A stretch of 64,000 bases of DNA from Hahella sp. HNIBRBA332. Its GTDB lineage: Bacteria > Pseudomonadota > Gammaproteobacteria > Pseudomonadales > Oleiphilaceae. The notes below the pieces were generated by a model, which saw only the letters and a program-made list of their open reading frames with translations, searched no databases and was not told the origin of the DNA. Made by a program: the position numbers and the translations under genes. Below are positions 1-8,790 of the stretch, piece by piece; within the stretch, counting starts at the first letter, position 1, and each line of letters opens with the position of its first letter. The DNA is taken from positions 2,914,001 to 2,978,000 of the forward strand of contig NZ_CP132203.1 in the NCBI RefSeq assembly GCF_030719035.1, written 5' to 3'.

Positions 1-3000
1 TCGTGATATTCGTGACGAACAGAATTAATCTCCAGAATTATTTCGTTTACGAGCGCCTGCAAGCCTCCCAGCCATGCTGGTCCGGTAATGAAGAAACGAC
101 AGCGTGGACAGTTTCGCCTCCCTAGATAACCTGCCTCAACGGGTGCATAGATTGACTCAAATTGACGATGAATAATCAATTGCCCTCCCTTATCGCACCC
201 CTGCCCCGACATTGGACATATTCCCCAGTCCATAAACTGGTAGGCAGCCAGGGGCCAAGACGCATCGATTTTGTCCATAAAATCACGATCCATGGCGATT
301 AAGTGAGGTTTTGCAGACTCAATTTCTTTTGTAAATGCCAAATCTGACAACCGATCTACGTTTTCCTGCAGCGCCCGCTTCTCAGCCTCAGCCAATTCAG
401 CCCTCATCTTTGATGGACCGACTTTGGCGTAATAGAGAGTCATAACAAGTGTCGCATGCCCAACTAGTTTCATCACAACGGCAGGTGGAGCTCCACCGTC
501 TACAATAAAAGCAGTGATCATACTGGTACGTAGGCAATGCGGCGTAAACGGACTAACAAAGGATTTTTTTTCCGGTTGGTACTCAACCAATTCTTCATTT
601 GGGCTCTGAATCGAGGCAAGTAACGCTGGTAAGCTTTGCGAGAAGGCAGTAGTGCTCTGAATAGGCGACTTTCGACTTATGTCGCCACCGCAAGGATCTC
701 GAAAAAGGAAAGCTTGGTTGCCTCTTACTTTAAGAATATCTTTATTTATCCTTTGTCTAAGTTTAATTTGGGTCCATTTGGTCAGCTCACTGAGCGGATT
801 ATATTTGGACTGCCACTCTCGAAGTCGAATAACCCAGTATGCGAGCTCATCGACTATGTATGGAACTGCATAGCCACTATTAGAAGAGCCAGTTTTGTTA
901 GTAGTTATGAACATCCCGAGTTGATTTTCTGGATACCTTTTTAAAAAACCTTGCTGTCTACCAGACCTTCTTATGTGAGAAGTATTTTTTACCCACTTAA
1001 TACCAAGACCATCAAGCACAGGTATTTCCTCATCAGCTTCACCACTATCCAACCAGCAAATTTGCTGACCTCGCAATGGCGTCATCAATAAGGTGTAAAG
1101 AGCAACCAGTTTCACTGGCGACCAAACCTGAGTCACTCTCTCTCTATATCGTATATCTCCCCGTTTACGATCCAGAACACTATTTCGCCACACACAATCT
1201 CGGTCATTCAAATCAATAATTGAAGGGTCGACAACAAACCATGCATCATTTAAGAATGTATGCAAACCAAATAGATCTGAAAAGTAATGGCAGCCATTAG
1301 GTATAAGGCAGTTTCTGGCTCTCACTATGACTGACATTGGTAGAACCGGCTTAACTGACTCGGAAGGGCGGCAGTGTTGAATAAGTTCCGCCAAGTGGCC
1401 CATTAGCGTAACTAGAGGGTTCCTGAAGCCCGGCAAGCGGATCCGCTCTCCATATACGTTTTCTTCTGAACAGTAATGGTCAAGCAACCAATCAAAAAAG
1501 TACAGGCAGATGTTATGACGAACCTTTTTTCCAGTTGGCCCAGTATTATTCACATATGCTTCATAGATTTTCTTGGGGAATGGAAAATCAATATTTAAAA
1601 GGTCACTTGGTGACTTAGTGAAGTTCGAAGGAACTACCACTTCAGTCAAGAATGCACGTAAGTGAGTTATTTTTGTAGACTGACTTCGACTTTCCGTAAT
1701 ATATTTCTCAACAGCAAGTTTCCACTCAGGGCAAGCTTTTTTGAACACACTAAATGCACAGGAGAAAGGGTCATCATTGACTCCCAAGAAGTTTTGATAA
1801 CTTATCCATTCTTCAGCAAAGACTTTATCTGGAAGGTAAGGCAGGCATGGATCTTCTTTATAGCGTCTTTTATATTCACTCAAGGTAGTGATGCCCAGTC
1901 GTTGGACCGCTGTACACGCCGCCGCCAACGTGGAATAAAATGGGCTCTCTTTGACAAAAAGATCTGAGAAGCCTAACCACTCCCTAGCGTATATTACGTT
2001 TGGACAAGAAGGCAGGCACGGATCTTCTTTATAGCGTTTTTTATATTCACTCCAAGCAGTTATACCCAGTCGTTGGACCGCTGCACGCGCCTCCGCCAAC
2101 GTAGGATAAAACGGGCTCTCTTTATCAAAAAAATTCGAGCCGCCTGTCCATTCCTCAGCATATATGCGATTTGGACTGGAAGGCAGGTACAAATCTTCTT
2201 TATAGCGCTTGTTATATTCACCCCAAGTAGTGATACCCAGTCGTTGGACGGCTGCACGCGCCTCCGCCAACGTGGAATAAAAAGGGCTCTCTTTGACAAA
2301 AAGATCTGAGAAGCCTAACCACTCGCTAGCGTATATTATGTTTGGGCTAGAAGGCAGGCACGGATCTTCTTCATAGCGTTTTTTATATTCACTCAAGGTA
2401 GTGATGCCCAGTCGTTGGACCGCTGCACGCGCCTCCGCCAACGTGGGATAAAACGGGCTCTCTTTGACAAAAAAATCCAAGGCTCCAGCCCATGTTGCGT
2501 ATATTGCGTCTGGGCAGCTAGGCAGTCTCGGATCTTCTTTATAGCGCTTTCTATACTCACTCCAGGTAGTGACACCCAGTCGTTGGACGGCTGTACGCGC
2601 CTCCGCCAACGTGGGATAAAACGGGCTCTCTTTGACAAAAAAATCCAAGGCGCCAGCCCATGTTGCGTATGTTGCGTCTGGGTGGCTAGGCAGTTTCGGA
2701 TCTTCTTTATAGCGCTTGTTATATTCATTCCAAGTAGTGATGCCCAATCGTTGGACGGCTGCACGCGCCTCCGCCAACGTGGGATAAAACCCACTCTCTT
2801 TTCCAATAAAATCCAAGAAGCCTAACCACTCCCTAGCGTATATTGCGTTTGGGCTAGAAGGCAGTCTCGGATCTTCTTTATAGCGCTTGTTATATTCATT
2901 CCAGGTAGTGATACCCAGTCGCTGGACGGCTGCACGCGCCTCCGCCAACGTGGGATATAACCGACTCTCTTTTCCAATAAAATCCAAGAAGCCTAACCAC

Positions 3001-3314
3001 TCCTTAGCATATATTCGGTTTGGATTAGAAGGCAGGTACGGATCTTTTTTATAGTACTTTTGGTATTCTAGTTTAGTAGTGATGCCCAGTCGTTGGACGG
3101 CTGTACGCGCCTCCGCCAACGTGGGATAAAACGGGCTCTCTTTGCCAAAAAAATTCGAGGCACCTGTCCATTCCTCAGCGTAAACTTTATTTGGGCAGGA
3201 AGGCAGGCATGGATCTTCTTTATAGCGCTTATTATATTCACCCCAAGTAGTGACACCCAGTCGTTGGGCGGCTTTCCTCGCCTCAGAAAGTGAAGGATAT
3301 AGGCTCTTCATCAT
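1..3314 (-). CDS. gmtZ: GmtZ-like tyrosine recombinase with nine N-terminal repeat units (3' end outside window)
   Basis: One uninterrupted minus-strand frame runs from the ATG at 3314 through position 1 (at least 1,104 codons, no stop seen). Residues about 24-511 are nine tandem units of the phage-integrase repeat type (PHINT_rpt), each with a YKxDPxLPS-like core and a YPTLAEARAAVQRLG linker. A core-binding-like region follows, then a tyrosine-recombinase catalytic domain with all expected residues: Arg749 (TPLRGQQ), His926 and Arg929 (HCLR), His953 (LVGH) and a Tyr at 961/962 (LYYA). Near the right end of the visible protein are paired cysteines (CPMSGQGC, then CPRC) that could bind zinc. 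It starts 13 bp after the stop of the broken recombinase upstream, as expected for a gmtY-gmtZ operon of Gamma-Mobile-Trio elements. Family naming is from recall; a recombinase is certain, GmtZ is likely. A GmtX gene, if present, would lie beyond position 1. Confidence 0.8.
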   Translation of the reverse strand, partial: MMKSLYPSLSEARKAAQRLGVTTWGEYNKRYKEDPCLPSCPNKVYAEEWTGASNFFGKESPFYPTLAEARTAVQRLGITTKLEYQKYYKKDPYLPSNPNRIYAKEWLGFLDFIGKESRLYPTLAEARAAVQRLGITTWNEYNKRYKEDPRLPSSPNAIYAREWLGFLDFIGKESGFYPTLAEARAAVQRLGITTWNEYNKRYKEDPKLPSHPDATYATWAGALDFFVKESPFYPTLAEARTAVQRLGVTTWSEYRKRYKEDPRLPSCPDAIYATWAGALDFFVKESPFYPTLAEARAAVQRLGITTLSEYKKRYEEDPCLPSSPNIIYASEWLGFSDLFVKESPFYSTLAEARAAVQRLGITTWGEYNKRYKEDLYLPSSPNRIYAEEWTGGSNFFDKESPFYPTLAEARAAVQRLGITAWSEYKKRYKEDPCLPSCPNVIYAREWLGFSDLFVKESPFYSTLAAACTAVQRLGITTLSEYKRRYKEDPCLPYLPDKVFAEEWISYQNFLGVNDDPFSCAFSVFKKACPEWKLAVEKYITESRSQSTKITHLRAFLTEVVVPSNFTKSPSDLLNIDFPFPKKIYEAYVNNTGPTGKKVRHNICLYFFDWLLDHYCSEENVYGERIRLPGFRNPLVTLMGHLAELIQHCRPSESVKPVLPMSVIVRARNCLIPNGCHYFSDLFGLHTFLNDAWFVVDPSIIDLNDRDCVWRNSVLDRKRGDIRYRERVTQVWSPVKLVALYTLLMTPLRGQQICWLDSGEADEEIPVLDGLGIKWVKNTSHIRRSGRQQGFLKRYPENQLGMFITTNKTGSSNSGYAVPYIVDELAYWVIRLREWQSKYNPLSELTKWTQIKLRQRINKDILKVRGNQAFLFRDPCGGDISRKSPIQSTTAFSQSLPALLASIQSPNEELVEYQPEKKSFVSPFTPHCLRTSMITAFIVDGGAPPAVVMKLVGHATLVMTLYYAKVGPSKMRAELAEAEKRALQENVDRLSDLAFTKEIESAKPHLIAMDRDFMDKIDASWPLAAYQFMDWGICPMSGQGCDKGGQLIIHRQFESIYAPVEAGYLGRRNCPRCRFFITGPAWLGGLQALVNEIILEINSVRHEYH
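1780..3245 (-). repeat. Nine tandem ~171-bp coding repeats (phage-integrase repeat units)
   Basis: The repeats encode units of about 57 residues, each starting W/LxEYxKRYKEDP and ending AVQRLGITT; the ninth is truncated and leads into the core domain. Units 4 and 5 (about 2,400-2,740) both lack one residue and share an YATWAGALDFF stretch with near-identical DNA, which points to a recent duplication. Because unit length is a multiple of three, gain or loss of whole units keeps the frame. Other frames over the repeats give repetitive open frames on both strands that are not genes. Confidence 0.9.
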
Positions 3315-3710
3315 TACTTTTCATATACTAGATACTACCTCGTGTACAATTCAGAGCCCTTTCAGCAGCCATAAAGGCTTTGCGAATGTCTTTCTCAGTA
3401 GGCTCAGTGTAAGTCGCTTGAGACTCCAAGGATTTGTGGTGCATTGCCGTTTTGATGATTTCCGGACTTAGCTTTGCTCTAGCCAGAGCTTGGCCATAAG
3501 AATGTCTGTCGGCATGAGGCGTCGTACCTGCTTTTTTTGAATACTGCAATCCGATTCGCTCTACTGCTCTCTTTCTATTCGCTGTATATGCCTTAATAGA
3601 AAGTGGGCGGCCAGAAGCCACAGTGAAAGCGTATGGATGTGTTTTGGTGTTTACATACTGATGCTTCAGATAAAGCCCCCAAAGGAGTTTAAACCGCTCT
3701 CCAGCTTCTA

Positions 3711-4562
3711 GGGTCTGTTGACGTTTCACATCGGCAGCCATAAATACCCACAAGCCATGGCTACCATACTTTCATAGTTCCTCTTCAACTTGTCATACCT
3801 CGTCGCGATGGCCCGGTACTGCTTGAGTCGGGCGAAGGCGTTCTCCACCAAATGGCGACACTTGTATAAACCCCAATCCATATCGTCATTGCCTTTGACT
3901 GAGTTTCGCTTTCTCGGTATCACGGCCCTGGCTCCCTTCCTTTCGATCTGTGCCCGCACTCGTTCACTGTCGTAGCCTTTGTCTCCGACAACCGCTTCTG
4001 ACAAGGGAAGCTTTTCAATCAACTCCGCCGCTGCCGTACAGTCATTGACTTCGCCTCCTGTGATCTCAAATTCCACAGGAAGACCATAGGCATCCACGGC
4101 CAGATGCACTTTCGTGGTATTGCCCGCCCGACTCTTACCAATCGCCTGAGACTCTTCCGTGCAGGCTCCTGCGCTGTGCTGTTGGGCCTTCACATAGCTG
4201 CCATCAATAAACTCCCATTCCAAATCCGGCTCGCGGATCAAGCCCCGGAAGATCCTCAACCACTTGCCTTGGGCAGACCAGGAATTGAATTTTTTGAACA
4301 CCGAATTCCAGTCGCCAAACTGCCCTGGCAAGTCTCGCCAGGGACACCCCGTCCGCATTCGGTACAACATGCCTTCCACCATCATTCGTAGTGTGGGCTT
4401 GTTATAGATTCGCTCTTGCAGCATGATCTCTTTCAGCTTCGACCAAAGCTCGTCACTGAGCATCAATCGGGGCATCGCAAACTCGTCTTGTTGTTGGTGT
4501 GGGAACCGCAATATGACGAGTTTGCGCCTATCTATCACCTATGACGAAACGTCAACACGCCC
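3711..4562 (-). mobile_element. IS5-family insertion sequence (IS427-like group), ~852 bp, apparently complete
   Basis: Imperfect 17-bp terminal inverted repeats are visible: GGGTCTGTTGACGTTTC at 3711-3727 and the reverse complement of GGGCGTGTTGACGTTTC at 4546-4562 (two mismatches). They are flanked by a 2-bp TA duplication at 3709-3710 and 4563-4564. One full-length transposase fills the element. A TA duplication and a single ~250-residue transposase fit the IS427 group of IS5. Exact restoration of the host gene frame upon removal confirms both boundaries. Confidence 0.9.
3726..4475 (-). CDS. IS5-family transposase
   Basis: This is a DDE transposase of about 249 residues, counted from the ATG at 4475 (MPRLMLSDELW), the usual start for this group; an in-frame GTG at 4538 would add 21 residues. 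The N-terminal DUF4096-like region (YRMRTGCPWRDLP) is followed by the catalytic acidic residues in EFIDGSYVKA, VVGDKGYDS and HLVENAFARLKQYR. Length and motifs are intact and there is no frameshift, so the element may still be mobile. The stop is just inside the left terminal repeat. Confidence 0.9.
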   Translation of the reverse strand: MPRLMLSDELWSKLKEIMLQERIYNKPTLRMMVEGMLYRMRTGCPWRDLPGQFGDWNSVFKKFNSWSAQGKWLRIFRGLIREPDLEWEFIDGSYVKAQQHSAGACTEESQAIGKSRAGNTTKVHLAVDAYGLPVEFEITGGEVNDCTAAAELIEKLPLSEAVVGDKGYDSERVRAQIERKGARAVIPRKRNSVKGNDDMDWGLYKCRHLVENAFARLKQYRAIATRYDKLKRNYESMVAMACGYLWLPM

Positions 4563-5528
4563 TAGGGGAAACCAATGCAAAACAAAAAACTGGCCTGTGG
4601 AACTAGTTAGCATAGGCCCCTTCCAACCTGCATGGAATGAGCTTCCTTTGCGGTACAGTTGCCGTGGAAGTAAGTCATAATGTTTTTTTAGATAAGTGGC
4701 GCGATTACTTTTTCCATCAGGAGCCAATCCCTGGCTTGGGTGATAAACCTTCACAATACATTGCCCATCAACTACCGTCACATCATCGAGCCATATTTGA
4801 AAACATTCACTAATACGCAGGCCGCCATAGTACATCAGCATCGTAATAAGAATATCCCGCAGATTAAGTCGCTCAGCTAAATCGGGTGAGCCGGCATATC
4901 CCCGACGAATAAACCCTTGCGTAAGTAAATCTCCCATCCGGTTTTCAGGAAAAGACTTGGCGGCCTCCTGGTTCTTTACGACTTGTCGCAGCGGGAGTCG
5001 AACAAATCGTTGGTTATTGGCAGGCTTATTAACCAAAAGATGAGACAAGAAAGCATTCCGCTTTCGATGGTAGTAGGCGGCAAGATTCATCCGATCGCCA
5101 ACGCTGTCTGGGACTATCTTCGGATTTATACAGAGCCCCCCATCCTCATTAACCTCAGCCAACCAATCGCAGTAGTGAGTGACGTGACCAACCAGTTGCC
5201 TGGCATCCAACTCCTTCCTAGGTTGCCACCTCAAACCAGACAGATCATCGCCCTCTTCGCCAATGGTCCCTGTGTAAAGTGATAAAGAAAACTCTCTGAA
5301 CATATGCTTGGGATCTGGTATTGCATCTTGGTTTGCCACCCAAAACTCCAACAATAGCTTTACTGCAAATACGCTCCGATCGATCCAGCTCCTGGATCGG
5401 TTCCTAAAATTAATCAAATATTTGAGATGGCTCTTGAGAATGCCTCCTCGAACAACCAATACAGGAAGCTCAAGACGGAGACCAGTGTTATCGATCCTGA
5501 CCTTTGCGTTGACTTTGATTGGCGTCAT

Positions 5529-5847
5529 CTGTTTTAGTATTTAGGTACTTTGGTACTACTACTATTGGTAAATTCCTCTTTAAAAAGCGGAAAGCCATCC
5601 ACTAATATTAGTCAAAAACTGCACTTTTGGTACCGAATAAAGATAGTACTAATCACAGAACAAACATTGATTCCAGGAACAGCCATTGGTGACTTGCAAT
5701 ATCAGTGATCCCGCCTCACTGGGGGGTCTGAAAACAGGTTCTACGTATTGAATCGGGATAGCCCCCATACTAGAGTCCTCCTTTTAAAGACGCCCATTAT
5801 AACGGAATAAACGTCGCCGCTACGGCGACAAAACGCGGATATTACCC
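5529..5847. other. Non-coding edge of the recombinase island
   Basis: No gene is seen in these 319 bp between the leftward recombinase unit and the rightward aminotransferase. The first 130 bp hold several GGTAC/AGTAC words (near 5544, 5553, 5629 and 5645) and a perfect 12-bp palindrome, ACTAATATTAGT, at 5601-5612. These could be recombinase-binding or operator sites and would fit an island terminus here. The segment nearer 5848 looks like normal chromosomal upstream sequence. The actual junction cannot be set without a strain lacking the island. Confidence 0.4.
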
Positions 5848-7008
5848 ATGCCTTTAGACAAAGCCTCTTTTGACCGCTTGGTCGCCGATGAATTTCCTCT
5901 GGACGAGTCCATCACCTACCTCAACCACGCAGCAGTCGCCCCTTGGCCTTCGCGCGCCGTAGCCGCCATCGAAACGTTCGCCAGGGAAAACCTCAAGACT
6001 GGCGCCACCCACTATCCAGAGTGGCTAAAAAAAGAACGTTCATTACGTTTGTTGCTCAAAGATCTGGTAAACGCCGAGAGCATCAATGAGATCGCGCTGG
6101 TTAAGAACACATCAGAGGCGTTGTCTTTCGTCGCCTACGGCCTGGACTGGAAAGCGGGCGACGAAGTGGTGATCTCCGATCAAGAGTTCCCCTCCAATCG
6201 CATTGTATGGGAGTCCCTGCAGGAAAAATTTGGCGTCCGCGTCGTGCAAGCCAAACTGATGCAGGCCGAAACGCCAGAACAGGCAGTGTTGGACGCCCTT
6301 TCTGAAAAGACGCGCCTCGTATCCATCAGTTCCGTGCAATACGGCACGGGCTTGAAGATGGAGCTGACCTCTCTGGGCGCCGAACTGAAGCGCAGAAACA
6401 TCCTGTTCTGCGTAGACGCCATTCAAAGCCTGGGAGTTTGCCCCACCGACGTTCAGCGGGACAATATCGATTTCTTAATGGCGGATGGTCATAAGTGGAT
6501 GTTAGGGCCAGAAGGCCTTGGCGTTTTTTACGTTAACAAACAGCGCCTGGAAAGCCTGCAACTCACCCAATATGGCTGGCATATGGTGAAAGACCGGGGC
6601 GATTACAGCAAAGACACCTGGGAGCCTGCGCCCAATGCAACCCGCTTCGAGTGCGGCAGTCCAAACATGTTGGGAATCTTCGCTCTCGAAGCCAGTCTGG
6701 CGTTGTTAGCAGAAGTGGGCATTGAAGAGGTTTATAGAAAAATCAGCGACAATGTCTCCACGTTGAAAACCCTGCTATCCGACATCGATGGCATTGAATT
6801 CATCACGCCAAACAATGCAGACCGTTGCGCCGGTATTCTTACCTTCACCATCCAGGGACGCAGTATGCCTGAGCTTCACCAGCAGTTGATGGATAAAAAC
6901 GTCATTTGCGCATCCCGTGGCGGCGGCGTTCGTTTCTCCCCTCACTTCTATACCAGGAAAAAAGATCTGGAAACTGCCGCTCGGGTGCTGAAAGAGCTAC
7001 TGGCTTAA
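5848..7008 (+). CDS. Class V aminotransferase-fold PLP enzyme
   Basis: A cytoplasmic pyridoxal-phosphate enzyme of 386 residues from the class V aminotransferase / cysteine desulfurase fold. The likely PLP lysine is in MADGHKWMLGPEG, with the preceding aspartate of the fold in CVDAIQS. The C-terminus (GGGVRFSPHFYT) resembles isopenicillin-epimerase and kynureninase-like members rather than SufS, because the usual loop with a catalytic cysteine and histidine is not seen. Substrate is unknown. It is the first gene beside the island and converges with sixA, overlapping its end by 4 bp. Confidence 0.85.
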   Translation: MPLDKASFDRLVADEFPLDESITYLNHAAVAPWPSRAVAAIETFARENLKTGATHYPEWLKKERSLRLLLKDLVNAESINEIALVKNTSEALSFVAYGLDWKAGDEVVISDQEFPSNRIVWESLQEKFGVRVVQAKLMQAETPEQAVLDALSEKTRLVSISSVQYGTGLKMELTSLGAELKRRNILFCVDAIQSLGVCPTDVQRDNIDFLMADGHKWMLGPEGLGVFYVNKQRLESLQLTQYGWHMVKDRGDYSKDTWEPAPNATRFECGSPNMLGIFALEASLALLAEVGIEEVYRKISDNVSTLKTLLSDIDGIEFITPNNADRCAGILTFTIQGRSMPELHQQLMDKNVICASRGGGVRFSPHFYTRKKDLETAARVLKELLA

Positions 7009-7466
7009 TAAATACGGCTTTTCTCCATCGCGCACCCCAGCCCCCAGACCGGCATTTCGTATTCACGAATTTCGCTGGTCTGGAACCCGGTGGATGGGAA
7101 AGCGCCGCCATGCTCCAGCAACGCAGCAAGCGCCGCCACCAAAGGCATGTGAGTAACCAGAATAAAGTTCTGACTTGCAAATGGCTCCAGTGCAGTCAGA
7201 CACGCCCTGGGGTCGTCATCAGGGGTCGCCATCTCGATCACATGCACCGACGTCATCCGGGAAAATATTTCCGCCACTATTTCGGCAGTCTGAGCAGCGC
7301 GCACATAAGGGCTATGCAATAGCGTCAACTCCCCTTCATGATGGCTCGCCAGCCGTTCCGCGACTTCTCGTGTGCGCGTGCGGCCATACGCAGTCAACTC
7401 GCGCAGACTGTCCGAGGGCGCTCGCATTTCCGCTTCACCATGGCGCATAAGAAAACAGGTTCGCAT
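7005..7466 (-). CDS. sixA: Phosphohistidine phosphatase SixA
   Basis: A histidine-phosphatase-superfamily protein of 153 residues that removes phosphate from phosphohistidine, as on HPt domains in E. coli. The catalytic RHG motif is at the start (FLMRHGEAE) and the second histidine is in LVTHMPLV. I take the ATG at 7466, preceded by GAGGGA, rather than an upstream in-frame TTG at 7481. It lies 11 bp downstream of gpsA, so the two are probably co-transcribed; gpsA-sixA neighbourhoods are common in gammaproteobacteria. Confidence 0.9.
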   Translation of the reverse strand: MRTCFLMRHGEAEMRAPSDSLRELTAYGRTRTREVAERLASHHEGELTLLHSPYVRAAQTAEIVAEIFSRMTSVHVIEMATPDDDPRACLTALEPFASQNFILVTHMPLVAALAALLEHGGAFPSTGFQTSEIREYEMPVWGLGCAMEKSRIY

Positions 7467-7477
7467 GAAAGATTCCC

Positions 7478-8509
7478 TCAATTGGCTTCCGAGCGCGGCA
7501 ATACAAACTCGACATCACTGTTTTGCTCCCGCAGCATAAGCTGGGAAACCACTTCTTTAATGGGGAAATGCTCATAAATAATCTTATAAAGCCCCTCCAC
7601 CAAAGGCATCTCCACGCCTAACTCCCGGGATTTGTCCCGCACCAGGCGAGTGGTATTGACGCCTTCCGCCACTTCCCCCAACGCCGCCACGGTATCCTCC
7701 AGCTTCTCGCCTTTACCTAAAGCGAACCCAACGCGATAGTTACGACTGAGAGGCGAGCTACAGGTCACCACTAAATCGCCTACGCCAGCCAACCCCAGGA
7801 AGGTCATTGGATTGGCGCCCATGAATACCGCAAAACGGCTCATCTCCGCGAGACTGCGCGTAATCAGCATTGCCTTGGTGTTTTCACCAAGCTCTAATGC
7901 GGAGGCCAGCCCTGCAATAATCGCATATATGTTTTTCAGTGCGCCGCCCAGCTCTACGCCATACATGTCTACATTGGCGTAAACACGAAAGTAACGACAG
8001 CTAAGGACGTCCTGCACCAGAGTCCTTACCGGCTCGCTGTTGCTGGCGACCACTGTGGCGGCCAGACTTTCCTGCCCAATCTCCTTCGCCAGATTGGGGC
8101 CACTGATTACGCCAATTTCCTGCTCAGTCAACTCTTCACGCAGGATATCGCTCATCAGCTTGAAGCCTTTCTCATCAATGCCCTTGGTCGTACTCAACCA
8201 GAACTGCCCTGGTTTGGCGTACTGCTTCGCATCCCGCACCACATCGCCGAAGGACTTGCTCGGCACAGACACCAAGACCAAATCGCTGTTCGCCACCGCC
8301 TCTTCCATGTCGGATGTACAGATAAGATTTTCGTTCAGCCGCACTCCGGGAAGGTATCGGGCGTTCTCCCCTGTCTTGCTCATTTCCGCTGCGCGCTCTT
8401 GGTCCCGCATCCACAGAACGGTGAGGTAGCCGTTACCCGCCGCAATATTCGCTAATGCAGTACCAAAGCTGCCGCCGCCAAGGACAGTGACTTTTTGTGA
8501 TTTTTCCAT
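7478..8509 (-). CDS. gpsA: Glycerol-3-phosphate dehydrogenase [NAD(P)+]
   Basis: GpsA reduces dihydroxyacetone phosphate to sn-glycerol-3-phosphate for phospholipid synthesis. The 343 residues match the family length. The N-terminal Rossmann motif GGGSFGTALA is present, together with family blocks STTKGID, SGPNLAKEI and GGALKNIYAI (containing the catalytic Lys) and the C-terminal GVGDLVVTC. It is the first gene of a short leftward unit with sixA. Confidence 0.97.
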   Translation of the reverse strand: MEKSQKVTVLGGGSFGTALANIAAGNGYLTVLWMRDQERAAEMSKTGENARYLPGVRLNENLICTSDMEEAVANSDLVLVSVPSKSFGDVVRDAKQYAKPGQFWLSTTKGIDEKGFKLMSDILREELTEQEIGVISGPNLAKEIGQESLAATVVASNSEPVRTLVQDVLSCRYFRVYANVDMYGVELGGALKNIYAIIAGLASALELGENTKAMLITRSLAEMSRFAVFMGANPMTFLGLAGVGDLVVTCSSPLSRNYRVGFALGKGEKLEDTVAALGEVAEGVNTTRLVRDKSRELGVEMPLVEGLYKIIYEHFPIKEVVSQLMLREQNSDVEFVLPRSEAN

Positions 8510-8790
8510 AGAACTAACTGTGTTTAGGTTGTCTTTAAGCGCCAGTGTAAGCGTCCAAGTGGAAGTTTTCTAACACTTTTCGGTTGTTTAGAAACCATAT
8601 GCCGCCGGCTCTTACGCCAACTTTCACTCCACAATCAGAATATGGAGGCAGGCAGCATGATTAAAAGCTTAGCTATAGATACTTATACAAAAAAGTTATG
8701 ACAGTCTGAGAAGAGATGATTTGGAAGGTACTGAGAGACTGAGAGCGCTTACCAGCAACGCCCTCTCGTCAGTATTTATGAAAACAGGAA

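Larger units (their letters stand above)
3328..5528 (-). pseudogene. gmtY: GmtY-like tyrosine recombinase interrupted by an IS element
   Basis: The N-terminal part (start ATG 5528, codon 322 at 4565-4563) and the C-terminal part (3708 down to a stop at 3328) are separated by an IS5-family element. Removing the IS and one copy of the TA duplication rejoins the frame exactly, giving about 448 residues across ...HWFPL|EAGERFKLL.... The N-terminal piece carries the first catalytic Arg (YGGLRISE); the C-terminal piece carries HADR, the MHH motif and the Tyr (ATYTEP). The insertion therefore splits the active site, and the recombinase should be inactive. An ATG inside the IS (3753) opens a 141-residue frame that reads through the IS end into the C-terminal domain, so a fragment might still be made. 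The family resembles GmtY recombinases of Gamma-Mobile-Trio islands; this is from recall, with the recombinase fold clear. Confidence 0.8.

Noticed and set aside
1780..3245. CRISPR-like or satellite array
   Set aside because: The repeats are about 171 bp, contiguous, in frame and encode protein units; there are no unique spacers.
2060..3293. Several plus- and minus-strand open frames of 60-140 codons over the tandem repeats
   Set aside because: They are other-frame readings of the repeated gmtZ coding DNA, which is itself open and has a complete recombinase domain downstream.
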